A DNA stretch of 10,668 nucleotides, taken from NCBI GenBank assembly GCA_003140115.1, contig PLIQ01000257.1:3977-14644 (forward strand). The letters are read 5' to 3'. This stretch comes from Actinomycetota bacterium. GTDB lineage: Bacteria; Actinomycetota; Actinomycetes; Streptosporangiales; Streptosporangiaceae. The notes under the pieces are model-generated. The model saw only the letters and a program-made list of their open reading frames with translations, was not told the DNA's origin and ran no database searches. Made by a program: the position numbers and the translations under genes. Shown here in pieces: positions 1 through 6,727 of the stretch (position 1 is its first letter; each line of letters opens with the position of its first letter).

Positions 1-654
1 ATCCTGGCGACGGCCAGTCGGCCCGGGGCCGGCCTGATCGCCGCCGCCGCCGTCGGCCTGGCCTTGCTCGCCGCCATGGCCGTCGGGCTCGGCCTGCTCA
101 TGCGCAGCGAGTCGTTCGCGGTCCGCGCGGGCCGCGCGCTGCAGGTCGCGCTCGTGACGGCCTGCCGAGTAGCACGCCGGCCAGCATCCTTCGACATCCC
201 TGGATCGCTGCTCGGCTTCCGCGACCGGGCCGGCGCCCTGATCGCCTCGCGCGGCTGGCGGATCACCGTCGCCACGGCGGCGAGCAACCTCACCTTGTGG
301 CTCGTCCTGCTGGCGTGCCTGCGCGGCGTCGGCCTCTCTCAGGCCCAGGTGCCCTGGCAGACCTCCCTGGCGGCGTTCGCGTTCGTCCGGCTGCTGACGG
401 TGCTGCCCATCACCCCCGGCGGTCTGGGCATCACCGAACTCGGGCTGATCGCCACGCTGGCCGCCGGCCACCGAGATGGTGTGCAGGTGACGGCCGCCGT
501 GCTGCTGTACCGGGCCGTCACGTACCTGCCCCCTATCCCTCTCGGCGCGATCGCGTGCCTCACCTGGCGTTGCGCACCCGGCCTCATCCACGCCAAGCCG
601 GTCCCCAGGCAGGAATCGCGCCAGGTTTCCGGGCCCGCACCGCAAGCGCCGTAG
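1..654 (+). CDS. UPF0104 / lysylphosphatidylglycerol synthase TM-domain-like membrane protein, 3' part
   Basis: The frame is open from the first base, so the gene enters from the left; 217 codons are visible, ending in TAG at 652-654. The protein is very hydrophobic, with segments near residues 9-34, 95-115, 120-140 and 175-200. A run reading LPITPGGLGITELG, followed by a hydrophobic segment with an Arg (LLYRAVTYLPP), is characteristic of the C-terminal end of the UPF0104/TIGR00374 family, which shares the multi-pass domain of the MprF lipid flippase. Members sit in the cytoplasmic membrane and often accompany lipid or cell-envelope glycan genes; the lipid or substrate here cannot be told. 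The tail after the last membrane segment is basic and proline-rich. It converges on the polyol dehydrogenase with only 4 bases between stop codons. The family call is fairly sure; the function is unknown. Confidence 0.8.
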   Translation: MLATASRPGAGLIAAAAVGLALLAAMAVGLGLLMRSESFAVRAGRALQVALVTACRVARRPASFDIPGSLLGFRDRAGALIASRGWRITVATAASNLTLWLVLLACLRGVGLSQAQVPWQTSLAAFAFVRLLTVLPITPGGLGITELGLIATLAAGHRDGVQVTAAVLLYRAVTYLPPIPLGAIACLTWRCAPGLIHAKPVPRQESRQVSGPAPQAP

Positions 655-658
655 CGAA

Positions 659-2140
659 TCACACCAGCGACTCGAGCGTCGCCCGCGCCCCGCGCTGGTG
701 CAGCGAGGCCAGCGCGGACTGGTACGCGAAGACGAAGGGCTTCTGATCGACCAGGTCCCCGAACACGTCCCGGTTGGCGATGAACGCGTCGGGGTCCTCG
801 TGCTGACGGCGGGCAAGCTGCATGAGAGTATCCCGAAGCCGGTCCACCACTTCGATCGGCTGGCCGGCCTCGTCGACCCCCTCTGCGTAGCGGGCCCAGC
901 TCGCCACCACGGCCGCCGAACGCCTGATCTCACCGCCGTTCGCGAGCTGCTCGCGAACCACCGGCAGCAGCCATTTCGGGATCCGGTCCGAGCTTTCCGC
1001 GCAGAGCCGGGCGATGGTGTCGCGAACCTGCGGATTGGAAAAGCGTTCGAGCAGCGTGTACTTGTACCCTCGCAGGTCTACCCCGGGTACCGGGGCCAGG
1101 GTCGGCGTGGCTTCGAAGTCCATGTAACCGAGCAGGAACGCCTGGAACAGGGGATCCTGGGCGGCCTCGTGGACCAGCCGGTAGCCGGCCAGGTAGCCGA
1201 AGTAGGCCATGGCCTGGTGGCTGCCGTTGAGCAGCCGCAGCTTCATCAGCTCATACGGTTCGACCTGATCGACGACCTGCACTCCGACCTGCTCGTACGG
1301 CGGTCGCCCGGCGGTGAAGGCGTCCTCGAGCACCCACTGCGTGTAGGGCTCGCAGACGACCGGCCACCGGTCGTCGATACCGAACCGCTCCCTGACCTCG
1401 GCCCGGTCGGCATCCGTGGTGACCGGGGTAATGCGGTCGACCATCGAATTGGGAAAGGACGCCTCGCGCTCAACCCAAGCTCCTAGTTCCGGGTCCCGCA
1501 GCCGGGCGAAGGCGGTGAACACCCGCTTGCTGCGGTAGCCATTGTCCTGCAGGTTGTCGCAGGACATGATCGTGAACGGTCCCAGGCCGCGCGTCCAGCG
1601 GCGCCGCAGCGCCTCCGTGATCAGCCCGAACGTGGTCCGCGGCGCCGCGCCGGGCTCGAGGTCGTGCACCACGTCCGGGTTCGTCACGTCGAACTCGCCG
1701 GTGAGGTCGCTGACGTTGTACCCGCCCTCGGTGATCGTCAGCGACACGATCCGGGTCGATTCCGCGGCCATCTTCTCGATGACCGCCTCGGGGTCGTCCG
1801 GCGCGTACAGGTACTCCACGATCGACCCGATCACCCGCGGTTCGTACGTGCCGTCGCTGTGCTTGAGCACCAGCGTGTACAGGCCGTCCTGGGCGTCCAG
1901 CACCTGCTTCATCCGACGGTCGGCCGGCATCACCCCGACGCCGCAGATGCCCCAGTCCAGCGCCGCACCCTGGTTCATCAGCCGGTCGTGGTACATCGCC
2001 TGGTGCGCCCGGTGGAAACCGCCCACGCCGACGTGCACCACGCCCGGCGTGACGAGGCTGCGGTCATAGGAAGGCACCGGCAGCTGACCGCGCCAGCGCG
2101 CCAGCGTCACCGCGTTGAGCGGCTGCGGTTCAGCCGACAA
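659..2140 (-). CDS. Mannitol dehydrogenase family (long-chain polyol dehydrogenase)
   Basis: This 493-residue protein has the usual length for the family. It should oxidise a free polyol to a ketose with NAD+ in the cytoplasm, for example mannitol to fructose; arabinitol or sorbitol are alternatives. The N-terminal Rossmann half has the dinucleotide motif VGVGGFHRAHQA at residues 37-48. The active-site set seen in Pseudomonas fluorescens mannitol 2-dehydrogenase (Asn191, Lys295, Asn300, His303) is matched, with a constant +5 shift, by Asn196 (in SCDNLQDNG), Lys300, Asn305 and His308 (in MKLRLLNGSH). The start is TTG at 2140, chosen for a GGAG six bases upstream. A GTG at 2110 has no such site but would keep all motifs. 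The gene overlaps the ATPase stop by 11 bases, so translational coupling is likely. It is last in the operon, corresponding in position to mtlD of mtlEFGKD. The polyol specificity is inferred, not seen. Confidence 0.93.
   Translation of the reverse strand: MSAEPQPLNAVTLARWRGQLPVPSYDRSLVTPGVVHVGVGGFHRAHQAMYHDRLMNQGAALDWGICGVGVMPADRRMKQVLDAQDGLYTLVLKHSDGTYEPRVIGSIVEYLYAPDDPEAVIEKMAAESTRIVSLTITEGGYNVSDLTGEFDVTNPDVVHDLEPGAAPRTTFGLITEALRRRWTRGLGPFTIMSCDNLQDNGYRSKRVFTAFARLRDPELGAWVEREASFPNSMVDRITPVTTDADRAEVRERFGIDDRWPVVCEPYTQWVLEDAFTAGRPPYEQVGVQVVDQVEPYELMKLRLLNGSHQAMAYFGYLAGYRLVHEAAQDPLFQAFLLGYMDFEATPTLAPVPGVDLRGYKYTLLERFSNPQVRDTIARLCAESSDRIPKWLLPVVREQLANGGEIRRSAAVVASWARYAEGVDEAGQPIEVVDRLRDTLMQLARRQHEDPDAFIANRDVFGDLVDQKPFVFAYQSALASLHQRGARATLESLV
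662..700. terminator. Possible hairpin at the convergent junction of membrane-protein and dehydrogenase genes
   Basis: CACCAGCG (662-669) and CGCTGGTG (693-700) are exact complements with a 23-base loop that itself holds GCGAC/GTCGC. It lies 8 bases beyond the membrane-protein stop and inside the dehydrogenase 3' end. There is no U-run, and repeats this size are not rare in GC-rich DNA. Confidence 0.25.
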
Positions 2141-3218
2141 GCCGGGCTCCGGTCACCGGGTGGAACGCGAACACGTCGTCGGGCGCGACGTGGAAGGTGA
2201 CAGGCTGTCCCGGCGCCGGAGGTTTGCGTCCCTCGGTCCGCGCGACGACCTGGTTCCCGCTGTCGGCCAGGCGCACGTGCAGCAGGGCGTCGGCCCCGAG
2301 CTCTTCGACTAGCATCACCTCGCCCTTGATCTCCCCGGTGGCGTCGGCCAGATGCAGGTGCTCGGGCCGGATGCCGAGCACGAGCTCGCGCAGGCCTGCC
2401 TGGCTGGCCGCGGTCCGCACCGCCGTCGGTAGCGGGATGATCGTCCCGCCGAGCCGGGCACCGTCCTCGGTGAGCGGAACGGTCTGCAGGTTCATCGCGG
2501 GCGAGCCGATGAACCCGGCCACGAACTGGTTGACCGGGTTGTCGTACAGCTGGCGCGGGGTGTCGCACTGCTGCAGCTTCCCGCCGGCCAGCACCGCCAC
2601 CCGGTTTCCCATGGTCATGGCTTCGACCTGGTCGTGGGTGACGTAGACGGTCGTGATCCCCAGGCGACGCTGCAACTCGGCGATCTGGCTGCGGGTCTGC
2701 ACCCGCAGCTTGGCGTCCAGATTGGACAGCGGCTCGTCCATCAAGAAGACCTGCGGCTCGCGCACGATGGCCCGGCCCATCGCCACCCGCTGCCGCTGTC
2801 CGCCCGACAGGGCCTTGGGCTTGCGGCTGAGCAGTTGCTCGTCCAGGTCCAGCAGCCGGGCCGCCTCCTGGACCCGCCGGGCCCGCTCGTCCTTGGGGAC
2901 ATGCCGCATCTTCAGCGCGAAGCCCATGTTCTCCGCGACGGTCTTATTCGGGTACAGGGCGTAGTTCTGGAACACCATCGCGATGTCCCGGTCCTTGGGG
3001 TGCACCCAGGTGACGTCTTTATCGCCGATCTCGACCCGCCCGCCGTCCAGCGGTTCCAGCCCGGCCAGCATCCGCAGCGCGGTCGTCTTCCCCGATCCGG
3101 ACGGACCGACCAGGACCATGAACTCACCGTCCTTGATGTCCAGGTCCAGTGCGTCCACCGCGGGCGGCGCATCCTTGGCGTAGACCCGGGTCGCCTGCAC
3201 GTACTTCACATCAGCCAT
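2130..3218 (-). CDS. ABC transporter ATPase for sugar/polyol import (MalK/UgpC/SmoK type)
   Basis: A 362-residue nucleotide-binding subunit that powers the import complex from the cytoplasmic face. All ATPase motifs are intact: Walker A GPSGSGKT at 38-45, Q-loop Gln84, signature LSGGQ at 137-141, Walker B VFLMDE at 157-162, D-loop SNLDAK at 165-170 and switch His195. Residues from about 235 to 362 form the extra C-terminal (OB/TOBE) regulatory region typical of MalK-like proteins, containing the family's LGIRPEHL motif. The ATG at 3218 is preceded by GGAGGT with a 5-base gap. It starts 34 bases after the second permease stop and ends overlapping the dehydrogenase start. Many actinomycete sugar importers lack their own ATPase and share MsiK; here a dedicated one is in the operon. 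The polyol role comes from context. Confidence 0.95.
   Translation of the reverse strand: MADVKYVQATRVYAKDAPPAVDALDLDIKDGEFMVLVGPSGSGKTTALRMLAGLEPLDGGRVEIGDKDVTWVHPKDRDIAMVFQNYALYPNKTVAENMGFALKMRHVPKDERARRVQEAARLLDLDEQLLSRKPKALSGGQRQRVAMGRAIVREPQVFLMDEPLSNLDAKLRVQTRSQIAELQRRLGITTVYVTHDQVEAMTMGNRVAVLAGGKLQQCDTPRQLYDNPVNQFVAGFIGSPAMNLQTVPLTEDGARLGGTIIPLPTAVRTAASQAGLRELVLGIRPEHLHLADATGEIKGEVMLVEELGADALLHVRLADSGNQVVARTEGRKPPAPGQPVTFHVAPDDVFAFHPVTGARLVG
2147..2150 (-). promoter_or_regulatory. Ribosome binding site deciding the TTG start of the dehydrogenase
   Basis: GGAG on the minus strand lies 6 bases before TTG at 2140 and inside the end of the ATPase gene. The alternative GTG at 2110 lacks a purine-rich site, so this element favours the longer protein with a rare TTG start. 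Confidence 0.55.
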
Positions 3219-3252
3219 CGGGCACCTCCACTCGCGAATGACAAGACCGGCT

Positions 3253-4110
3253 TCACTTGATCGCTCCCATCGACAGGCCGCGGACCAGGGACCGCTGGGC
3301 GATCCAGCCCACGATGATCACGGGCACCGAGGCCACCGTGGCCGCCGCGGACAGGTGCGCGATGTACAGCCCCTCCTGAGGGACGGAGCTGATCAGGAAC
3401 ATCGGCAAGGTCGCGGCGTTCACCGTGGTCAGGTTCAGCGCCAGGAACAGCTCGTTCCAGGCGAAGATCACGCAGATCAGCGCGGTCGACACGAGTCCGG
3501 GCGAGATGACGGGCATGATCACCTCGCCCATTTGCCGGAGTCGTCCCGCGCCGTCCAGTTCGGCGGCCTCGAGCATCTCGCCGGGCACCTCGAGCATGAA
3601 CGAGCGGATCAGCCAGATGGCCAGCGGCAGGTTCATCGCGGTGTACAAGATGATCAGCAGCCAGATGCTGTCCAGCAGGTGGGTCTTGAGGGCGATGACG
3701 TACAGCGGGCCGATCGCGGCCACGATGGGCAGCATCTTGGTCGAGATGAAGAAGAAAAGCCCGTCCCGCCACCGCTTGACCGGGTGAATCGCCAGCGCGT
3801 ACGCGGCCGGGACGGCCAGCACGAGAACCAACGCGGTGGAGACGACGGTGGCGATCACCGAGTGGGTCACAAACGGGCCCCAACCCGCGAAGACCAGGCG
3901 GAACTCGGCCAGCGTGGGACTGAAGGTAAACTTGGGCGGCCAGGTCTCGGCCGCGGACTCGGGCTTGAACGCGGTGATCACCATCCACAGCACGGGCAGG
4001 AAGAACGCGATCCCTGCCACCCACGCGACAATGCCCCAGCCGATATGCCCCGACATTTCCCGGAACCGCTGGGCTCTCGGCGGGCGGGTCCGCGCGTGTA
4101 CTGCCGTCAT
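3253..4110 (-). CDS. Carbohydrate ABC transporter permease (MalG/SmoG/MtlG-like)
   Basis: A 285-residue inner-membrane subunit with about six hydrophobic segments (near residues 25-47, 82-107, 117-140, 146-168, 205-225, 255-272). The EAA loop that docks on the ATPase is at 181-188 (EAAELDGAG), followed by the usual IMPVISPGL run. The last residues LSMGAIK are typical of MalG-like permeases. The start ATG at 4110 overlaps the preceding permease's TGA in an ATGA arrangement, a firm sign of coupled translation of the two halves of the channel. It pairs with the upstream permease to form the heterodimeric pore. Length and topology are ordinary. The substrate is assigned from the neighbouring polyol dehydrogenase and binding protein. 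Confidence 0.94.
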   Translation of the reverse strand: MTAVHARTRPPRAQRFREMSGHIGWGIVAWVAGIAFFLPVLWMVITAFKPESAAETWPPKFTFSPTLAEFRLVFAGWGPFVTHSVIATVVSTALVLVLAVPAAYALAIHPVKRWRDGLFFFISTKMLPIVAAIGPLYVIALKTHLLDSIWLLIILYTAMNLPLAIWLIRSFMLEVPGEMLEAAELDGAGRLRQMGEVIMPVISPGLVSTALICVIFAWNELFLALNLTTVNAATLPMFLISSVPQEGLYIAHLSAAATVASVPVIIVGWIAQRSLVRGLSMGAIK

Positions 4111-5051
4111 GACCCTGCTCCCTCGAACTGGAACACCCGTGCGAACATGCGTAGCGCGAAGGTGGCCACGATGATGGTCAAGACGACGGTGACCACCCCG
4201 GTCGCGGCCGCCCCGCCCACGTCAAAGGCGTTGTTGACCTCCTCGTAGAGATAGAACGGCAGGTTGGTGGTGGCCGTCCCGGGACCGCCGTTGGTCATCA
4301 GCCGGACCGCGTCGAACACGTTGACCAGGTAGATCGAGCCGAGCAGGATGCCGAGCTCGATGTACGGCCGCAGGAACGGGAACGTAAGCTCGCGGAACGT
4401 GGCCAGCGTCCCGGCGCCGTCGACCTTGGCCGCCTCCAGCACATCCGCCGGCTGGCCCTGCAGCCCGGCCAGCACGATGAGCGTCATGAACGGGGTCCAC
4501 TGCCAGATCAGGACCACGATCACCGAGCCCAGCGCGTGGGTGGACAGCCAGGCCACGTGGTGCACGCCGAACGGCTCCAGCAGGTAGTTCAGCAGCCCGA
4601 AGTTCGGGTCCAGCATGGGGCCCGCCCAGACCAGCGCCGCCGCCGCGGGCATGACCAGGAACGGGGTGATAATCAGGGTCCGCACGACGCTGCGGCCGAT
4701 GAACTTACGGTCCAGCAGCAGCGCGAAGGCCACGCCCAAGATCATGGCCACCAGCACCGCGACCACCGTCATGACCACCGAGCGCCACAACGCGCCTCGG
4801 AACGCCGGGTTGGTAAACACCTGCGAGTAGTTGCTCACCCCGGTCCAGTGCGCGCCGCCGGGGACGTCGAAGAAGTAGTTCTGGAAGCTGTACCACAGCG
4901 TGACCAGGAACGGGACCTGGGTCACCACGATCGTGTAGATGAGCGCCGGCAGCAGCGGCAGGCGCCGCTGCCAGGCCTCCCGGCGGCTCGCCCCGCGTGG
5001 CCGGACTTCGGCCATCGCGGGCGGCGCCGCGCCCGTCTCGACTACTGCCAC
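4107..5051 (-). CDS. Carbohydrate ABC transporter permease (MalF/SmoF/MtlF-like)
   Basis: The first channel subunit, 314 residues from the chosen GTG at 5051. Hydrophobic segments lie near 32-58, 90-113, 123-143, 173-195, 230-250 and 280-305, with the EAA loop at 206-213 (EAAKVDGAG) and a family-typical LMTNGGPGTATTNLPFYLYEE stretch at about 251-271. The reading frame also has a GTG at 5075, but that start would place the AAGGAG at 5061-5066 inside the gene. The GTG at 5051 lies 9 bases after it, so it is preferred. The N terminus is cytoplasmic and basic (RPRGASRREAWQRR), as usual for MalF-like permeases of this short type. It overlaps the next permease by 4 bases and is separated from the binding-protein gene by a strong hairpin. 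Confidence 0.94.
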   Translation of the reverse strand: MAVVETGAAPPAMAEVRPRGASRREAWQRRLPLLPALIYTIVVTQVPFLVTLWYSFQNYFFDVPGGAHWTGVSNYSQVFTNPAFRGALWRSVVMTVVAVLVAMILGVAFALLLDRKFIGRSVVRTLIITPFLVMPAAAALVWAGPMLDPNFGLLNYLLEPFGVHHVAWLSTHALGSVIVVLIWQWTPFMTLIVLAGLQGQPADVLEAAKVDGAGTLATFRELTFPFLRPYIELGILLGSIYLVNVFDAVRLMTNGGPGTATTNLPFYLYEEVNNAFDVGGAAATGVVTVVLTIIVATFALRMFARVFQFEGAGS

Positions 5052-5060
5052 TGGCCACCA

Positions 5061-5066
5061 CTCCTT
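5061..5066 (-). promoter_or_regulatory. Ribosome binding site deciding the GTG start of the first permease
   Basis: AAGGAG on the minus strand, 9 bases before the GTG at 5051. It lies downstream of the alternative GTG at 5075, so it argues for the shorter protein. It begins about 24 bases after the end of the intercistronic hairpin. Confidence 0.7.
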
Positions 5067-5089
5067 ACGATGCACGCCTGGATGGAACC

Positions 5090-5128
5090 CCGGTGAGCCG
5101 GGCCGCCCCGAGAGGCCCGGCTCACCGG
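5090..5128 (-). repeat. Perfect 15-bp inverted repeat (hairpin) between binding-protein and permease genes
   Basis: CCGGTGAGCCGGGCC at 5090-5104 and its exact reverse complement at 5114-5128 flank a 9-base loop (5105-5113). The stem is almost all G/C. It begins 6 bases after the binding-protein stop codon and is not followed by a U-run. It therefore looks more like an mRNA-stabilising or partly terminating hairpin than a full intrinsic terminator. Such elements after the binding-protein gene (as in malE-malF) are known to give more binding protein than permease; that role here is inferred. Actinobacterial terminators often lack U-runs, so partial termination is possible. Confidence 0.85.
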
Positions 5129-5134
5129 AAGTGC

Positions 5135-6514
5135 CTAGCCGGCGGACAGCTCCGCCGGGGTGTACTGCGAGGCGTCGGATTGGGACGCCTGCAGCGCCTG
5201 GCTCACCGATTCTGTGCCGGCGATCGCCCCCGCGATCTGCTGGCCGACCTGCACTCCCAGGCTTTCGAACTGAGGGATGTCGACGTACTGGATGCCGATA
5301 TACGGCACCGGGTTCACCGTCGGGTGATCGGGGTCGGTGCCGTCGATCGAGGCGATCGTGATCGGCGCGAACGCCTTGGCCGCGGCCAGGTAGGACGGGT
5401 TGGAATACAGCGAGGTTCGGGTGCCAGGCGGCACCGCGGCCCAGCCGTACTTGGACGCGACCAGGGAGTCATATTGCTTGGAAGTGGCCCAAGACACGAA
5501 CTTCCACGCCGCGCCGGCGTTGGGCGTGCCCTGCGGGATGCCCAGCGACCAGGTCCACAGCCACCCCGAGGATTGCGTCTTGTCCACCGGCGCGAACGCG
5601 TACCCCGTGTTGGCGGCGATCTGCGGGTAGGTGGTGGCGATCGAGGTCGCCGCGACCGTCGCGTCGTACCACATCGCGCACTTGCCCTGCCCGTACAGGG
5701 TCAGGAGCTGGTTGAAGCTGTCTGAGGACGCACCGGGCTCGCCGTACTGGCGGACCAGGTTGACGTAGAAGTTCGTCGCGGCCTCGAACGCGGGGGAGGT
5801 CAGCTGCGGCTTCCAGTTCATGTTGAACCATTCCCCGCCGAAGGTGTTGACCACCGTGTCCAGGGCGGCCATGTTGTCGCCCCACCCGGCCAGGCCGCGC
5901 AGGCAGATCCCGGACTGCTTGCCGGCCACGTTGAGCTTGGCCGCAAAGGACTGCACCTGCGCCCAGGTCGGGTGCTGCGGCATGGTGAGCCCGGCCGCCT
6001 TAAACAGGTCGGTGCGGTAGTACAGCATCGAGGACTCGCCGTAGAACGGCACCGCGTACAGGTCGTTTTTGTAGGACAGGGCCTTGGCGATCGAGGGCAG
6101 CAGGTCCGAGGCGTCATAGCTCGGGTCGCTGTTGATGTAGGTGCTGGTCAGGTCGGTCAGCCAGCCGTTCTTGGCGAACAGCGGCGTCTCGTACGGGCCG
6201 ATCATGATCACGTTGAAGGCGTTGGAATGCGTGGACACGTCCTTCTCGATCGCGGCCCGCAGGTCACCTTCGGTATAGGTGGCGAACTTGACCGTGATCC
6301 CCGGGTTCTGCTTCTCGAACACCGACTGGGTCAGCGGGATCATCTGCCCGGTGATCAGCGGGTTGGACACCACCGCCACCGTCACCGTGCCCGAATTGCT
6401 GCTGCTGGCGCTGCCGCCGCTGGAGCCGCTGCTCGAACAGGCAGCCAGCGCCACCAGCGCGGCCACCGAGCCCACGGCCCCGAGCGTGCGGAGCCTGAAC
6501 GGGGGAGAACTCAT
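5135..6514 (-). CDS. Extracellular solute-binding lipoprotein of a polyol/sugar ABC transporter (SmoE/MtlE-like)
   Basis: A 459-residue secreted substrate receptor and first gene of the operon. The N terminus has a basic stretch, a hydrophobic core (about 11-22) and a lipobox LAAC with the lipidated Cys at 26. A Ser/Gly-rich linker (27-42) follows, tethering the receptor to the membrane. The mature domain is of the family 1 (MalE-like) type. The stretches NPLITGQMIPLTQSVFEKQN, VIMIGPYETPLFAKNGWL and YAVPFYGESSMLYYRTDLF resemble the polyol-binding SmoE/MtlE group. The ATG at 6514 has GGAGG seven bases upstream. The downstream hairpin may raise its level over the permeases. The exact ligand (mannitol, sorbitol, arabinitol) cannot be read from sequence; the adjacent mannitol-dehydrogenase family gene supports a polyol. 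Confidence 0.93.
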   Translation of the reverse strand: MSSPPFRLRTLGAVGSVAALVALAACSSSGSSGGSASSSNSGTVTVAVVSNPLITGQMIPLTQSVFEKQNPGITVKFATYTEGDLRAAIEKDVSTHSNAFNVIMIGPYETPLFAKNGWLTDLTSTYINSDPSYDASDLLPSIAKALSYKNDLYAVPFYGESSMLYYRTDLFKAAGLTMPQHPTWAQVQSFAAKLNVAGKQSGICLRGLAGWGDNMAALDTVVNTFGGEWFNMNWKPQLTSPAFEAATNFYVNLVRQYGEPGASSDSFNQLLTLYGQGKCAMWYDATVAATSIATTYPQIAANTGYAFAPVDKTQSSGWLWTWSLGIPQGTPNAGAAWKFVSWATSKQYDSLVASKYGWAAVPPGTRTSLYSNPSYLAAAKAFAPITIASIDGTDPDHPTVNPVPYIGIQYVDIPQFESLGVQVGQQIAGAIAGTESVSQALQASQSDASQYTPAELSAG

Positions 6515-6602
6515 GAATCAACCTCCACGGACGGTGAGGACCTTCTGGCAGGAGGGACGGGGGAGACGAGCAAATGCCGGAGGGACCCTGCGTATGCTCG
6601 TT

Positions 6603-6619
6603 TGAGCGGATTCCGCTCA
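6603..6619. promoter_or_regulatory. Candidate operator: 8-bp perfect palindrome
   Basis: TGAGCGGA at 6603-6610 and TCCGCTCA at 6612-6619 are exact reverse complements around a single T. It lies between the divergent operon and its SorC-type regulator, where such regulators normally bind. An adjacent GCTC-GTTT-GAGC pair (6596-6607) and TCATATGA (6617-6624) overlap it. Binding by the regulator is inferred. Confidence 0.6.
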
Positions 6620-6632
6620 TATGAACCATGAC

Positions 6633-6643
6633 CTCACAGTGAG
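6633..6643. promoter_or_regulatory. Candidate second operator overlapping the operon -10
   Basis: CTCAC at 6633-6637 and GTGAG at 6639-6643 form a perfect palindrome around one A and carry the same CTCA/TGAG core as the other two sites. It overlaps the proposed -10 (6636-6641) of the polyol operon, a position suited to repression. It is short, so chance cannot be excluded. Confidence 0.4.
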
Positions 6644-6664
6644 CCCGCCGCTAGGCAAAGTCAA
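6636..6664 (-). promoter_or_regulatory. Candidate promoter of the polyol operon
   Basis: On the minus strand TTGACT (6664-6659) matches the -35 consensus in five of six positions. Seventeen bases further lies CACTGT (6641-6636), a weak -10. Transcription would begin near 6629. The weak -10 would fit a promoter that needs help from an activator. No TAnnnT hexamer is seen closer to the gene. Confidence 0.35.
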
Positions 6665-6691
6665 GAAAAGCTGCAAATATGAGATCTGGAT

Positions 6692-6703
6692 GCTCAGATG
6701 AGC
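6692..6703. promoter_or_regulatory. Candidate third operator at the regulator's upstream ATG
   Basis: GCTCA at 6692-6696 and TGAGC at 6699-6703 form a palindrome around GA, followed by GG, so TGAGCGG is shared with the 6603 site. It covers the ATG at 6698, the longer possible start of the regulator. That fits autoregulation and also suggests the protein starts downstream at 6728. Confidence 0.4.
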
Positions 6704-6718
6704 GGCCAGACGAGTAAT

Positions 6719-6725
6719 GGAGGGG
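6719..6725 (+). promoter_or_regulatory. Ribosome binding site favouring the ATG 6728 start of the regulator
   Basis: GGAGGGG sits immediately before the ATG at 6728, with its GGAGG core 4 bases away. The spacing is short but the match is strong. The upstream ATG at 6698 has only a GGA in front. Confidence 0.5.
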
Positions 6726-6727
6726 CC

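Larger units (their letters stand above)
6515..6697. promoter_or_regulatory. Divergent control region between polyol operon and SorC regulator
   Basis: A 183-base region with no gene, less GC-rich than its surroundings around 6601-6690. It holds both promoters and probable operators. It contains three short palindromes built on TGAG/CTCA (6603-6619, 6633-6643, 6692-6703). The operon-side leader from about 6629 to 6515 would be roughly 115 bases. I see no convincing -10 hexamer (TAnnnT) for the regulator on the plus strand. Confidence 0.7.

Noticed and set aside
698..1486. Long plus-strand open frame opposite the dehydrogenase
   Set aside because: It is antisense to a gene with intact catalytic motifs; its product is rich in R, G, V and H without a recognisable domain, as expected for a shadow in GC-rich DNA.
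3238..4248. 336-codon plus-strand open frame opposite the second permease
   Set aside because: The product is a low-complexity D/H/R/G-rich string with no domain, and the permease on the other strand is clear.
6617..6624. TCATATGA palindrome as a separate operator
   Set aside because: At 8 bases it is too short and overlaps the better palindrome at 6603-6619; it is treated as part of that region.
6515..6640. Riboswitch or attenuator in the operon leader
   Set aside because: The leader has no recognisable aptamer pattern or terminator/antiterminator pair.
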